Shown piece by piece: positions 1-8,329 of a stretch of 11,977 nt of DNA (its first letter is position 1; every line of letters begins with the position of its first letter). A program made the position numbers and the translations under genes. The notes beneath the pieces were generated by a model. The model was not told the DNA's origin and searched no databases. It saw only the letters and a program-made list of their open reading frames with translations. Source of the DNA: Pseudomonadota bacterium (GTDB lineage Bacteria > Pseudomonadota > Gammaproteobacteria > Steroidobacterales > Steroidobacteraceae); the NCBI GenBank assembly GCA_021805275.1, contig JAJZFQ010000104.1, forward strand, positions 1-11,977. The letters are read 5' to 3'.

Positions 1-2
1 TC

Positions 3-1412
3 AACGTCGAGTCCGGCGCCACCGATGCCTGGGTGCTGCCCTCGCTCGAGATCCACTGGCGAGCGGGCAAGGTGCGCCTGGTGAGCGCCACCAGCTACTT
101 CTACCGACACAACCGCGACATCGAGGACTCGACCTACGGGACGCAGCAGATCCTCACGAGCTACTACGGCGTCACCGGGCTGCCCGCACAGCCGTTTCTC
201 TGGGACCAGGAGCACTACGAGAACCAGTTCACCGAGGAGGTTCGCCTCGCCTTCAAACACGTGTGGGGCCTCAGCGGCACGTTCGGCGCGTTCTATGCGC
301 GCACCCGCTCGGTGCTGGCGATTCCGCCGACCTACGCGCAGGGCCTCGTCAATGCCACGCGCACCAACACGGTGGTCGGCCCGTGGCCGAACGATTTGCT
401 CTGGACCGATTACAATCCCGCCCTGCAGCGCGACATCGCGCTGTTTGGACAGTTGTACGTGCCGCTCGGGCACAACGTGACTCTCACGCTCGGTGCGCGC
501 CAGTATTGGCTGCACCAGCGCTCCGACTTCACCGCCAATGGCTTCAATAATTTCGGTCCCACGCCGAGCGCCCCGCAGTCAAGCCGCCAGTCCGGCGTCA
601 ATCCGAAGCTCGCCCTGTCCTATCGGCTCGCACGCCACGCTCTGGTGTACGCCTCGGCGGCCGAGGGGTTTCGCGCCGGCGCGGCCCAAACCTACCTGCC
701 GTTTTGCGCGCTGCCGACGCTGCCGATCGCTGACATCACCCACCTGAAATCCGACACGCTGTGGAGCTACGAGGTCGGCGGCAAGACACCCATAGCCGAC
801 ACCGGCCTGCTGCTGTCGGCGGCGGCCTTTCACATCGATTGGCGCAACCCCCAGCAACAGGTCGCCCTGCCCTGCGAGGCGATTTTTGACATCAACGGAC
901 GGCGCGCACTCATCAACGGCGGGGAACTCGAGCTCGATGGGCACGTGAGCCCGCCGCTGCAGCTGCGCGCCGGCATCGGCTACGAGCACAGCGATATCAG
1001 CGAGCCCGGTCCGCTCGCCATCGTCGGGATCGAACCCGGATCGAGCGTGCTCGGCACCCCGGCCTGGACTGCCACGCTCTCGGGCGTCTACACCCGCTCC
1101 CTCGGCGCGCGGCTAGAGGGGTTTGTCGAAGCGGATGCCAGTTACACCGGTCACAGCCGTGCGCTGCTCAACGGCGGCAACGGCACGTTCGCGATCCGCG
1201 GCTCGTACGTGCTGGTCGATTTTCGCCTCGGGGTGCGCCGCGCGCACAGTGCGGTGTCGATCAACGTGCGCAACGCCACCAACGCTCGCCCCAATCTCGG
1301 CGACATCGGTTACATCGGCTACGCGCAATACACCCCCGGCGGGACCGTGATCCCGCAGGTCGCCACGCTGGAGCCGCTGACGGTGCTGCTCGAGTACCGG
1401 CATCGATTCTGA
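3..1412 (+). CDS. TonB-dependent outer-membrane receptor, C-terminal part (5' end outside window)
   Basis: The frame is open from base 3 to the stop at 1410-1412, giving about 469 residues with no start, so this is the 3' part of a longer gene. The translation has the alternating polar/aromatic strands of an outer-membrane beta-barrel, a segment reading ALVYASAAEGFRAGAA typical of TonB-dependent receptors, and a C-terminal phenylalanine (YRHRF) that serves as the assembly signal. The N-terminal plug and TonB box lie outside the window. Such receptors import iron complexes, vitamins or other large ligands using TonB energy; the ligand cannot be inferred. A GTG at 33 is internal to the barrel and is not a credible start. 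The gene converges on the glycosyltransferase with only 29 bases between the stops, so it is probably not part of the neighbouring operon. Receptor identity is secure. Confidence 0.9.
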   Translation, partial: NVESGATDAWVLPSLEIHWRAGKVRLVSATSYFYRHNRDIEDSTYGTQQILTSYYGVTGLPAQPFLWDQEHYENQFTEEVRLAFKHVWGLSGTFGAFYARTRSVLAIPPTYAQGLVNATRTNTVVGPWPNDLLWTDYNPALQRDIALFGQLYVPLGHNVTLTLGARQYWLHQRSDFTANGFNNFGPTPSAPQSSRQSGVNPKLALSYRLARHALVYASAAEGFRAGAAQTYLPFCALPTLPIADITHLKSDTLWSYEVGGKTPIADTGLLLSAAAFHIDWRNPQQQVALPCEAIFDINGRRALINGGELELDGHVSPPLQLRAGIGYEHSDISEPGPLAIVGIEPGSSVLGTPAWTATLSGVYTRSLGARLEGFVEADASYTGHSRALLNGGNGTFAIRGSYVLVDFRLGVRRAHSAVSINVRNATNARPNLGDIGYIGYAQYTPGGTVIPQVATLEPLTVLLEYRHRF

Positions 1413-1441
1413 ACCCTCGGAGCGTGCCCGGCCGGTGCGCC

Positions 1442-2143
1442 TCAGCGACCGTAGAGCTTCGCCAACACCCGCGGCGACACCCCGAGGAAATAAAGCATGA
1501 GACAGCCGAGATTGCGCCCGCTGCGGCGGTACCAGCCGTCCCGCTGCCACCGTTCGGCGGAGGTGCGTGCCGATGCCGGCAGCACCGACAGACGCCGCCG
1601 GCCGATGCGCCGCACCAGCTCGACGTCTTCCATCAGAGGGAAGGTCTGATAGCCGCCGAGGCGATGGTAGAACGCCCGGTGCACGAGCAGACCTTGATCG
1701 CCGTAGGCGAGCCCCAAGGTGCGCACCCGCCAGGCGACGGCACGCTCCAGACGACGCGCCCGCGCACTGGGATCATCGAGTGCGAAGCAAAAGGTCGCCG
1801 CACGGTCGTGACTCGGCGCCCGCGCGATGAACGCCCGCACCGCCGCACGCCACTCTTCGCTCAGCACCGTATCGGCGTGCAGAAACAGCAGCCACTGCCC
1901 GCGGGCCTGCAGCGCACCCTGGTGCAGCTGGATGCCGCGCCCCCGTGGAGCGACCACGACGCGCGCGCCGCTCTGGGTGGCGGTCGCGACGGTCCCATCG
2001 GCCGACCCGCCGTCCGCGACGATGATTTCGAGCGCACCGGCGCAGGCCGCGAGTGTCGCAGGCAAGTCACGCGCAGCATTCAGTGTCGGGATGATGACCG
2101 ACACGTCGAGGAGAGGGCCAGCGGACTCATTCACGGCGGGCAC
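1442..2143 (-). CDS. Family 2 glycosyltransferase, TIGR04283-like (rSAM/selenodomain-associated transferase 2)
   Basis: About 233 residues with a GT-A fold start: VSVIIPTLNAA at residues 14-24, then IIVADGGSADGT, a glycine/arginine stretch near ARGRG-type loops, and LLFLHADTVL, the metal/nucleotide-sugar binding region. Order and length fit TIGR04283, a small glycosyltransferase 2 subfamily named for its co-occurrence with radical SAM and seleno-domain proteins. The acceptor is unknown. It is the last gene of the leftward operon, 16 bases after the oxidoreductase stop. The start is uncertain: an in-frame stop sits at 2150-2152, the first start codon is GTG at 2143, and GTGs at 2134 and at residue 14 are also possible. 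None has a clear ribosome binding site. A 10-bp tandem repeat covers this junction. Family call is firm, function open. Confidence 0.85.
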   Translation of the reverse strand: MPAVNESAGPLLDVSVIIPTLNAARDLPATLAACAGALEIIVADGGSADGTVATATQSGARVVVAPRGRGIQLHQGALQARGQWLLFLHADTVLSEEWRAAVRAFIARAPSHDRAATFCFALDDPSARARRLERAVAWRVRTLGLAYGDQGLLVHRAFYHRLGGYQTFPLMEDVELVRRIGRRRLSVLPASARTSAERWQRDGWYRRSGRNLGCLMLYFLGVSPRVLAKLYGR

Positions 2144-2166
2144 GGCCGGTCACGGCCGGTCACGGC
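2141..2166. repeat. 10-bp tandem repeat, 2.6 copies, at a gene junction
   Basis: The unit CACGGCCGGT occurs twice in full (2141-2150, 2151-2160) and then as CACGGC (2161-2166). It spans the last codons and stop of the oxidoreductase and the proposed GTG start of the glycosyltransferase, so copy-number change here would alter the oxidoreductase tail and the spacing between the two genes. Confidence 0.9.
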
Positions 2167-3578
2167 AAGCGCAACAGCAGACGCACCAGCCGCCGCGGCC
2201 CGGGACTGAAGAGCTTCGGGGCCAAGAGCGCGCTGGCGCTCGCCTTGGCAATCTCCCCCAGAGTCGGGTACGGGAAGATCACCCCGCTGAGCGCCCCGAG
2301 GCGCAGCCGGCGGGTGATGGCAAGCCCCCACAGTCCGATCAGCTCCCCGGCGTGCGCCCCGAGCAGATCGGCACCCAGCACCCGGCCGCGCCGATCCGTG
2401 ATCACCTTGATGCCGCCGCGGGCCACGCCTTCGGCGCGCGCGCGGTCGTTCGCGGCGAAATCCGCCCGCACCACCTGGACGCCCGATCCGTGGCGCTCAC
2501 GGGCCTCGCGTTCCGTCATCCCGACGTGTGCCAGCTCCGGATCGGTGTAGGTCACCCACGGCAGCGCCCGGTAGTCGACCCGGGCGGGCAGACGAAACAG
2601 TGCATTGCGGATCACGATACCCGCCTGATAGCCCGCCACGTGCGTGAACTGTGGCGGCCCGAGGACATCCCCGAGCGCGTAAATGCGCCGATTCGTGGTG
2701 CGCAGCCGAGCGTCGACGGTGATGCCGTCAGGTCCGTACGCGACCCCCGCGCGCTCGAGCCCTAGTCCGTCGATCCGCGGCGCGCGGCCCGCGGCCACGA
2801 GCAGGTGCGAGCCGTGCACCTCGGACCCGTCGGCGCAGCGAACCTGCAGGGACGCGCCGGTGCGGGCGAGCGCACTCACCGCGGTCTGTTCGCAGACGCT
2901 GACTCCCTCGCTGCGCAACTGCTCGCGCAGGAGGGCGGCGAACTGCGGATCATCGCGCGGCAGCAGCGTGGCGCGCTCGAAGAGCGTGACGCGACTCCCG
3001 AGACGCACGAACGCCTGCGCCATTTCGACCCCGATCGGACCGCCGCCGAGGATCAAGAGATGCTCCGGGCGCTCGGTCAATTCGAACAGTGTCTCGTTGG
3101 TGAGGGCCCCGAGCCCCTCGAGACCGGCGATCGGCGGCTGTACCGCGGAGGATCCGGTCGCGATCACGCAGCGCCGGGCGCGCACCGTGACGCCCCCGCC
3201 GCTGATCTCGTCGCGTCCGGTAAAAGTCGCGCTGGCGCGGATCACCCGCACGCCCAGACCCTCCAGGCGCTCAACTGAATCATGCGGCGCAATCTGGGCA
3301 ATCACGCCGTGCACATGACGCATGACGGCCGCAAAGTCGACGGCCCCGGTCGCGGCCGCGACGCCGAGATGCGTCGAGTGCCTACTGGTGTGGGCCGCGT
3401 GCGCCGCCGCGAGCAGCGCCTTGGAGGGCACGCAGCCGTAGTTCAGACAGTCCCCGCCCATCGCGCCGCGCTCGAAGAGCACGGTGCGCGCACCGAGCTG
3501 TACCGCGCCCACCGCGACCGACAATCCGCCGGCACCGGCACCGATCACGCACAGATCGCATTCGAGTACCGCAGTCAT
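2160..3578 (-). CDS. FAD-dependent pyridine nucleotide-disulfide oxidoreductase, MerA-like without mercury-binding parts
   Basis: A 472-residue class I flavoprotein disulfide reductase. An FAD-binding GAGAGG motif lies at residues 13-18. The redox pair C44/C49 sits in GGDCLNYGCVPSK. A second dinucleotide fold follows (LILGGGPIGVEMA, about 173-186), then an FAD contact in ALGDVLG and a dimerisation region with VTYTDPELAHVGMTE. Near the C-terminus the HPTxxE active-site motif of lipoamide dehydrogenase reads YPTLGE, with tyrosine for the catalytic histidine, as in MerA-like relatives. True MerA has an N-terminal metal-binding domain and a C-terminal cysteine pair; both are absent, so mercury reduction is unlikely. 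The start ATG overlaps the ATPase stop by 4 bases (ATGA), indicating translational coupling. It probably moves electrons from NAD(P)H to a disulfide or other small substrate of this operon; that role is inferred. Confidence 0.9.
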   Translation of the reverse strand: MTAVLECDLCVIGAGAGGLSVAVGAVQLGARTVLFERGAMGGDCLNYGCVPSKALLAAAHAAHTSRHSTHLGVAAATGAVDFAAVMRHVHGVIAQIAPHDSVERLEGLGVRVIRASATFTGRDEISGGGVTVRARRCVIATGSSAVQPPIAGLEGLGALTNETLFELTERPEHLLILGGGPIGVEMAQAFVRLGSRVTLFERATLLPRDDPQFAALLREQLRSEGVSVCEQTAVSALARTGASLQVRCADGSEVHGSHLLVAAGRAPRIDGLGLERAGVAYGPDGITVDARLRTTNRRIYALGDVLGPPQFTHVAGYQAGIVIRNALFRLPARVDYRALPWVTYTDPELAHVGMTEREARERHGSGVQVVRADFAANDRARAEGVARGGIKVITDRRGRVLGADLLGAHAGELIGLWGLAITRRLRLGALSGVIFPYPTLGEIAKASASALLAPKLFSPGPRRLVRLLLRLP

Positions 3579-4321
3579 CGCCCACCCCCTTTGGTCTCTA
3601 GCTCCGCTTGCGCCATGGCGCGATCGCCCGTGCGCCCCTCGGCGCCCACCCGTTCGATGAACGTCGTGGCGGACGCATCGGTCCGCAGCGCCAGCACCGT
3701 TCCGCCCGCGGCCTCGGCATCGGCCACATCGTGGGTCACGAGCAGGACCGGTAAGGCGGCCGCGGCCGCGTGCGCGAACACGAATCGCCGAAACTCCGCC
3801 CGCAAGGCCGCATCGAGCCTGTTGAACGGCTCATCGAGCAGCAACACTTGCGGCTCGGCGAGCAACAGTCGCAGCAGCGCCACACGCGCGCGCTGCCCTC
3901 CGGAGAGCGTGGCCGGATCGCGCGGCGCGAAGCCCTCGAGCCCGGCTTGCGCCAGGACTGCTGCGATGCGGGCCGTGCGTGCGCGGCGGCCGCGCACCGT
4001 GCGCGCCAGAGCGAACGCCAGGTTCTCACCCACGGTCAGATGAGGAAAGAGCAGATCATCCTGGAACAGCGTCCCAATCCGGCGCCGCTCGGCCGGGAGC
4101 GTCGTGACCTCGCGCGCGCCCACCCAGATCCGCCCGCACGCGCGGAACGGGCCGGCGAGCGTGCCACCTAAGAAACTCAGCACGGTCGATTTGCCCGCGC
4201 CGCTCGGCCCCATCAACGTCAGCACCGTCCCGGGCGGCACCTGCTCGGTCAGCGGCGGAATGAGCACGCGCCCGTCCAGGACGATCGAGACCTGCTCCAG
4301 GCGCAACGCCGCGTCGCTCAC
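3575..4321 (-). CDS. ynjD: ABC transporter ATPase, YnjD-like
   Basis: A 248-residue ATP-binding subunit with every nucleotide-binding motif: Walker A GPSGAGKST at 38-46, a Q-loop in LFQDDLLFPHLTVGENLAF, the signature LSGGQRARVALLRLLL, Walker B VLLLDEPFNRLD and the switch histidine in LLVTHDVADAE. It energises the permease encoded just upstream in the operon and matches YnjD of the E. coli ynjBCD system. I chose GTG at 4321: it overlaps the permease stop as GTGA and has GGGGAG six bases before it. A GTG at 4342 would add seven residues but lacks such support. The gene itself ends in an ATGA overlap with the oxidoreductase. ATPase identity is certain; the YnjD assignment rests mainly on the neighbours. 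Confidence 0.92.
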   Translation of the reverse strand: MSDAALRLEQVSIVLDGRVLIPPLTEQVPPGTVLTLMGPSGAGKSTVLSFLGGTLAGPFRACGRIWVGAREVTTLPAERRRIGTLFQDDLLFPHLTVGENLAFALARTVRGRRARTARIAAVLAQAGLEGFAPRDPATLSGGQRARVALLRLLLAEPQVLLLDEPFNRLDAALRAEFRRFVFAHAAAAALPVLLVTHDVADAEAAGGTVLALRTDASATTFIERVGAEGRTGDRAMAQAELETKGGGR

Positions 4322-6063
4322 GAGATACTCCCCGCCCGCCACGGGCCGCGCTTCAGTCGTGGCACCAGAACCGCGAGCCCATACCCGGCGAGCGGGAGGA
4401 CGGATTGCAGCACGGCGAACACTCCGGTGACGCGCCGATCACCACCGCTTGCGAGCGTCACCGCTTCGCTCGTCAGCGTCACGACCCGTCCGGCGCCGGC
4501 AAAGATCGTGGGCAGGTACTGATCGATGCTGACAGCGACACCCACGGCGGCGGCCACCAGCACGGGCCGCAGCAGCAGCGGCAGTTTGATGCGCAGAAAT
4601 ACGCGTGCAGGGGAGCTGCCGAGCGCAAGCGCCGTGCGCGCGTAACGCGGATCGAGCGCCCGCCACGGATCGGACAGCGACAGAAACACGTACGGCAGCA
4701 CGAACAGCAGGTGCGACCAGATCACGGCCAGCAGCGTCCCGTCGAGACGCAGGACCGTGAACAACACCTGCGTGCCGAACAGGAACGCGATCTGCGGCAC
4801 GAGCAGCGGCACATAGAGCAGCCACAACATGCGCGAGCGCACCGGCGCACCGCACCGCTGCTCCTGCTCGAGACAGGCCAGCACGAGCAGCAGCGCCGCG
4901 GCACTGGCGGCGGCGGCCACCAGGAGCGTCGTGCCGAGCGGCCAGAGGATCGTCCCGGCCTGCTGGTGCCACACCGCACCGCTCCAGCGCTGCGGCAGAA
5001 GGTCCGGGAAGCGCCACACGGCCGCCACAGACCACACCGCCAGCGCGAGCAGCGAGGACGCCCCGAGCAGCATAAGCCCGCCGACGACACCGCGCGCGAG
5101 TGCCGCAAGGGGCTCCAGCACACTGTGGCGCGCGCCCCGCGCGATCCACCGGCGAGCGAGACTCGCGATCAGCACTTCCCCGGCGCGCCACGCGGCAATG
5201 CTGGCCGCGACGATACCGAGCTGCAGCAGCGCGGCGGCCGCCGCTGGAAAATACATCTGCACGTGCGGCGAACTGAACCAACGCAGCGCCAGTACGCTCA
5301 GCGTCGGGGGGTTGCTCGGACCGAGGATCAGCGCCATGTCGACGACCGAGAGCGCATACGCGAGCACCGCGTAGATCGGCAGGCGCAGCTGTGCATAGAG
5401 TTGCGGCAGCACGAGTTTCAGCCACGCGCTGGTGCGTCCGTAGCCGAGCGCCGCGGCGACCTCAAGCTGACGGCGCGCCGGGACTTGGCCGAGGGCACTG
5501 AGACTCATCAGCAGCAGGTAGGGAATTTCCTTCACCAGCAATCCCACGGTGAGCGCGATGCCGTAGGGATCCTGGACGGTGGCGATGTCCGGCGGCTGAT
5601 GCCAGCCGGTGAGCCACGGAGAGAGCAGGCGCACGATCCAGCCGCTCGGCGCGAGCAGAAATCCGACACCGATCGCCATCGCCGCGTGCGGCGCGGCGAG
5701 GATCGGCCCCATGAGCCCGCGAACGAGGCGTCCGGGCGGCCGGTGCGACAGATGCGCACAGCAACCGAACGTCAGAGCGACGGCCAGAATCGTCGCACTC
5801 AGGCCGCTCATCAGCGTCAGACCGACGGCGGTGCCGAAACCCGGCGCGGCCCAAAGCGCGCGCCACGGGGAGAGCGTCCAGTGCCGCGGGTGAAGTCCCG
5901 GCAACCACCCGAACGCCGGCAGCGCCGTGCCGAGCAGCCCCGCGCCGATTGGCACGAGAAACAACGCCACGGTGATTCGCGGCGCATGTCGCAGCCAGGC
6001 GCGGGAATGCCTGCCGTCATCGGCCCGCTGCGCTCGCGCTGCGAGTGTCACGCCGCCCGTCAC
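4318..6063 (-). CDS. ynjC: ABC transporter permease with two fused transmembrane domains, YnjC-like
   Basis: About 581 residues with many hydrophobic helices and two cytoplasmic EAA loops, one at about 201-220 (EVAAALGYGRTSAWLKLVLP) and one near 475-495 (ALALGSSPARVFLRIKLP). The protein is therefore a tandem of two MetI-type permease domains in one chain, as in E. coli YnjC, ThiP and FbpB. It would form the inner-membrane channel with a YnjD-like dimer and accept substrate from the YnjB-like protein. The reading frame stays open to 6564, but that extra stretch lies inside the binding-protein gene and has no membrane character. I chose GTG at 6063, which overlaps the upstream stop as GTGA; GTG at 6051 is an alternative. 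Neither has a strong ribosome binding site, which fits coupling. Databases often label such systems putative thiamine importers; that substrate is not proven. Confidence 0.88.
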   Translation of the reverse strand: MTGGVTLAARAQRADDGRHSRAWLRHAPRITVALFLVPIGAGLLGTALPAFGWLPGLHPRHWTLSPWRALWAAPGFGTAVGLTLMSGLSATILAVALTFGCCAHLSHRPPGRLVRGLMGPILAAPHAAMAIGVGFLLAPSGWIVRLLSPWLTGWHQPPDIATVQDPYGIALTVGLLVKEIPYLLLMSLSALGQVPARRQLEVAAALGYGRTSAWLKLVLPQLYAQLRLPIYAVLAYALSVVDMALILGPSNPPTLSVLALRWFSSPHVQMYFPAAAAALLQLGIVAASIAAWRAGEVLIASLARRWIARGARHSVLEPLAALARGVVGGLMLLGASSLLALAVWSVAAVWRFPDLLPQRWSGAVWHQQAGTILWPLGTTLLVAAAASAAALLLVLACLEQEQRCGAPVRSRMLWLLYVPLLVPQIAFLFGTQVLFTVLRLDGTLLAVIWSHLLFVLPYVFLSLSDPWRALDPRYARTALALGSSPARVFLRIKLPLLLRPVLVAAAVGVAVSIDQYLPTIFAGAGRVVTLTSEAVTLASGGDRRVTGVFAVLQSVLPLAGYGLAVLVPRLKRGPWRAGSIS

Positions 6064-7265
6064 GGGGTGTAGCGCCGCTCCCAGGCGGCTGCGAGCCGCA
6101 CGGCCCACGAGGGATGCGGCTCGGGCAGCACGTGGCGCAGTGCCGCCGGCGGCGGCATCCACGGATCCTTCGCCTGCGCCTGAAACCGGGCGCGTTGCGC
6201 ATCGGTGAGCGCCTTCAGATCGAGCACCGTGGGTCCGCCGAGGGCGCGAATCTCCCCCGCCCGGGCCTGGGCGGCGGGCGAGAGCAGAAAATTGGCCACC
6301 ACCATCGCCCCGGCCTTGTGCCGGGCGTTGTAGGGAATCGCCACGAAGCTCGCGTTGCCGAGCGTGCCGCCGCGCAGCACCACGGTGCGCACGCTCTTGG
6401 GCAGCCGTCCGGCGAGCACCGCGGCCGCCGCCGATGCCGGATCGAACGAGGGCATCAGGTCGATCTCCCCATCCTCGAGCAGCTGCCGTTCGGCCGGACC
6501 GCTCGCCGGATACTCCCGGCCGTGGCGCCACAGATAGGGCCGCAGTTGCGCGAACCACGCCCACAGCGGCGCGCTCGCCTGCGCGAAGGCGGCCGGGGTC
6601 ACCGGCCGCAGCAGGACCGCCGGATTGGGCGCAAGCGCATAGAGCGCCTGCTCGAGAAACGCCACACCGAGGAAATTCTGCACCTGCGGAAACGTGAACC
6701 GCCCGGGATGACGGCGCGCCCAGGCCGGAAACGCGCGAATATCGAGCGGCACGTGTTTGACGTACGCAGAGTCATAAACAAACACCAACTGCGCGGTGCG
6801 CCAGGGCGACTCGTAACCGTCGACCGGCACGGTGAAGTCGTAGCGGATCTCGGGATCGGAGCGGCGCACCAGCCGATCGTTTGGCAGCCGCTGGGCGAAC
6901 GGACCGTAGAGCAGCCCCCGGCGCTTCAGCGCATCGAAATTCGGACCGTTGATCCAGATCAGATCGATGGTTCCGGCGTGGTTCTGGCCGGCCGCCTTCT
7001 CGGCGATGACCTGGGTCACGGCCTGCGCGGTGTCCTCGAGCGGCACCTCACGCAGCGTCACGTCACAGCAGGCCGCGACCTGACGTGAGACCCACGCGAT
7101 GTAGGCATTGACGCGCTCACTGCCGCCCCAGGCGTCGAAGTAGACGTGCTGGCCGCGTGCCCGCGCCAGGACGCTCGGCCAGTTCGAGGCGGCCGCAGGC
7201 CGCATCGCGAGCAGCCCGAGCAGCGCACCGACCGCCACCGCTCGCCTCGCCACCGGCGCTCTCAT
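6060..7265 (-). CDS. ynjB: Periplasmic solute-binding protein, YnjB-like
   Basis: A 401-residue exported binding protein. Residues 1-26 form a signal peptide (RRAVAVGALLGLLAM core, cleavage near AAA-S). The mature part follows the E. coli YnjB pattern as I remember it: VYFDAWGG near the start, IDLIWINGPNF, LLYGP, DFTVPVDGYESPW, a proline-rich PLWAWFAQLRPYLWRHGREYP block, NASFVAIPYNA, VVANFLLSPAAQ and a closing LPEPHPSW. Its only cysteines are an adjacent pair, C66-C67. It should capture a small ligand in the periplasm and pass it to the fused permease. ATG at 7265 overlaps the radical SAM stop as ATGA, and the open frame upstream of it belongs to that gene. The E. coli ligand is not established, so none is given here. 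Confidence 0.9.
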   Translation of the reverse strand: MRAPVARRAVAVGALLGLLAMRPAAASNWPSVLARARGQHVYFDAWGGSERVNAYIAWVSRQVAACCDVTLREVPLEDTAQAVTQVIAEKAAGQNHAGTIDLIWINGPNFDALKRRGLLYGPFAQRLPNDRLVRRSDPEIRYDFTVPVDGYESPWRTAQLVFVYDSAYVKHVPLDIRAFPAWARRHPGRFTFPQVQNFLGVAFLEQALYALAPNPAVLLRPVTPAAFAQASAPLWAWFAQLRPYLWRHGREYPASGPAERQLLEDGEIDLMPSFDPASAAAAVLAGRLPKSVRTVVLRGGTLGNASFVAIPYNARHKAGAMVVANFLLSPAAQARAGEIRALGGPTVLDLKALTDAQRARFQAQAKDPWMPPPAALRHVLPEPHPSWAVRLAAAWERRYTP

Positions 7266-8329
7266 CGCGACGCGCCCCGTGCGGCGGCACGACGGGCCCG
7301 GGCGGCTTCGATCACCGGGGCGAGCACGTCCTGATGAAATCGGTCGCAGCCGATGCACAGGTTCGCGTACGGTTGGCCTTGGGGGGTGAGTGTGCGCGAG
7401 GCCTCGATGAACCGCTCTTCGCTCCAACCATAGGCGAGTCCCATGCGCTGCGGCTCTCCGGAGGAGATCGCCGCATACGCCGGCTCCTGCGTCAGGGAGT
7501 CGAGGATGCCGATCAGATCCTCCTCCAGCAGATTGCCAATCGGCAGGCGCGTTTTGATGCAGCACGGAAACACGTTGCCGGCCGGATCAATGGACACTTC
7601 CGAGCCGCTGTAGCGGTGCTCGAGGAACTTCAGCCCCCCCGACCAGCGGTTGCAGAAATTATCCGCAAGCGTCGCCGTCGAGAGGCCGTTGTCCCACGCC
7701 CGACCCCGCGGCCACAGCCGCCCGATCCAGGTATCCGGCGTCGCGCCGAAGAAATTGTAGGTCGGGCCGGCCGGTCGTGGTGCCGGGTCCGCGGCGGACA
7801 CCGGAGCGCTCGCGCTGCGCAGTCCGTGGGCCTCGAGCAAACGCGCGAGGCGCTCCTTGAAGGCGCGCTGGCGCGACTCGCCCTGCATGCCGGTGTGGAA
7901 ATCATCCACCCCGGAGACCGAAAGCGTCGTCAGGCCGCGGGCGAGCAACTCGTCCACGATGGTCCCGGTGAGCAGATCCCCGGTGGTCTGCACGATCAGT
8001 TCCACGCCCGGTTGCCGTCGATATCGCTCCTGGAGGCGCTGCATCGCCGGATACAGCACGCGCTCGCGCAGCGCATCGAGCAGCACCTCCCCGCCGGCGA
8101 GAATGATCCGACCGGGACGCTCCACCAGGCTGCCGTCGGGCGCCGGATGCTCCCGGTCGAGATAACTCAGGCGCGGCGGAAGATGATCGATGACGCGCGG
8201 GACATTCTCTTCAGCCTCGGCCACCACCGCCTCGAGTGCCGAGCGCACGTAGGGGCGAAACCGAGGCTCGTAGCAGTGCCGGCACTTGCGATGGCACGCC
8301 CAGGACACCACGTAATAAATCGATTCCAC
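7262..8329 (-). CDS. Radical SAM protein with SPASM-like C-terminal cysteines, first gene of the ynjBCD-type operon
   Basis: About 355 residues. C12, C16 and C19 in CHRKCRHC form the CxxxCxxC site for the 4Fe-4S cluster that cleaves S-adenosylmethionine; [10 protein letters not shown] contains the GGE-type SAM-binding motif. The C-terminal third has [24 protein letters not shown] and NLCIGCDRF, which look like ligands for one or two auxiliary clusters, as in SPASM enzymes. The reaction is unknown. The stop overlaps the YnjB-like start as ATGA, linking the enzyme to transport. The start is uncertain: GTG at 8329 begins just before the conserved YYVVSWAC region, while ATG at 8410 would add 27 residues; neither has a good ribosome binding site. 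The frame runs on to 8761, but that crosses the bufferin promoter and gene. Cytoplasmic, no signal peptide. Confidence 0.87.
   Translation of the reverse strand: MESIYYVVSWACHRKCRHCYEPRFRPYVRSALEAVVAEAEENVPRVIDHLPPRLSYLDREHPAPDGSLVERPGRIILAGGEVLLDALRERVLYPAMQRLQERYRRQPGVELIVQTTGDLLTGTIVDELLARGLTTLSVSGVDDFHTGMQGESRQRAFKERLARLLEAHGLRSASAPVSAADPAPRPAGPTYNFFGATPDTWIGRLWPRGRAWDNGLSTATLADNFCNRWSGGLKFLEHRYSGSEVSIDPAGNVFPCCIKTRLPIGNLLEEDLIGILDSLTQEPAYAAISSGEPQRMGLAYGWSEERFIEASRTLTPQGQPYANLCIGCDRFHQDVLAPVIEAARARRAAARGASR

Noticed and set aside
1413..1441. CCGGCCGG palindrome between the receptor and glycosyltransferase stops as a terminator
   Set aside because: The stem is self-complementary without a usable loop and there is no T-run; too weak to call in GC-rich DNA.
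1424..2209. + strand open frame of 261 codons opposite the glycosyltransferase
   Set aside because: Low-complexity Arg/Ala/Pro translation with no motif; it is the antisense of a well-supported gene.
4405..6072. Long + strand open frame of 555 codons opposite the permease
   Set aside because: Composition is extremely rich in Arg, Gln, Glu and His with no recognisable domain, as expected of a GC-rich antisense shadow; the opposite strand carries a clear permease.
6064..6564. Open frame extending the permease upstream, giving a 748-residue protein
   Set aside because: This stretch is arginine/glycine/alanine-rich without membrane segments and lies antiphase within the well-supported binding-protein gene; a GTGA overlap marks the real start at 6063.
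6813..6838. Second GTAACC on the + strand as a possible further SigF promoter
   Set aside because: Sixteen bases downstream the sequence is AAGT rather than CGAA, and the site lies antisense within the binding-protein gene.
7266..7565. Extension of the binding-protein frame to 7565
   Set aside because: It overlaps the C-terminal SPASM-like region of the radical SAM gene and would bury the obvious signal peptide starting at 7265.
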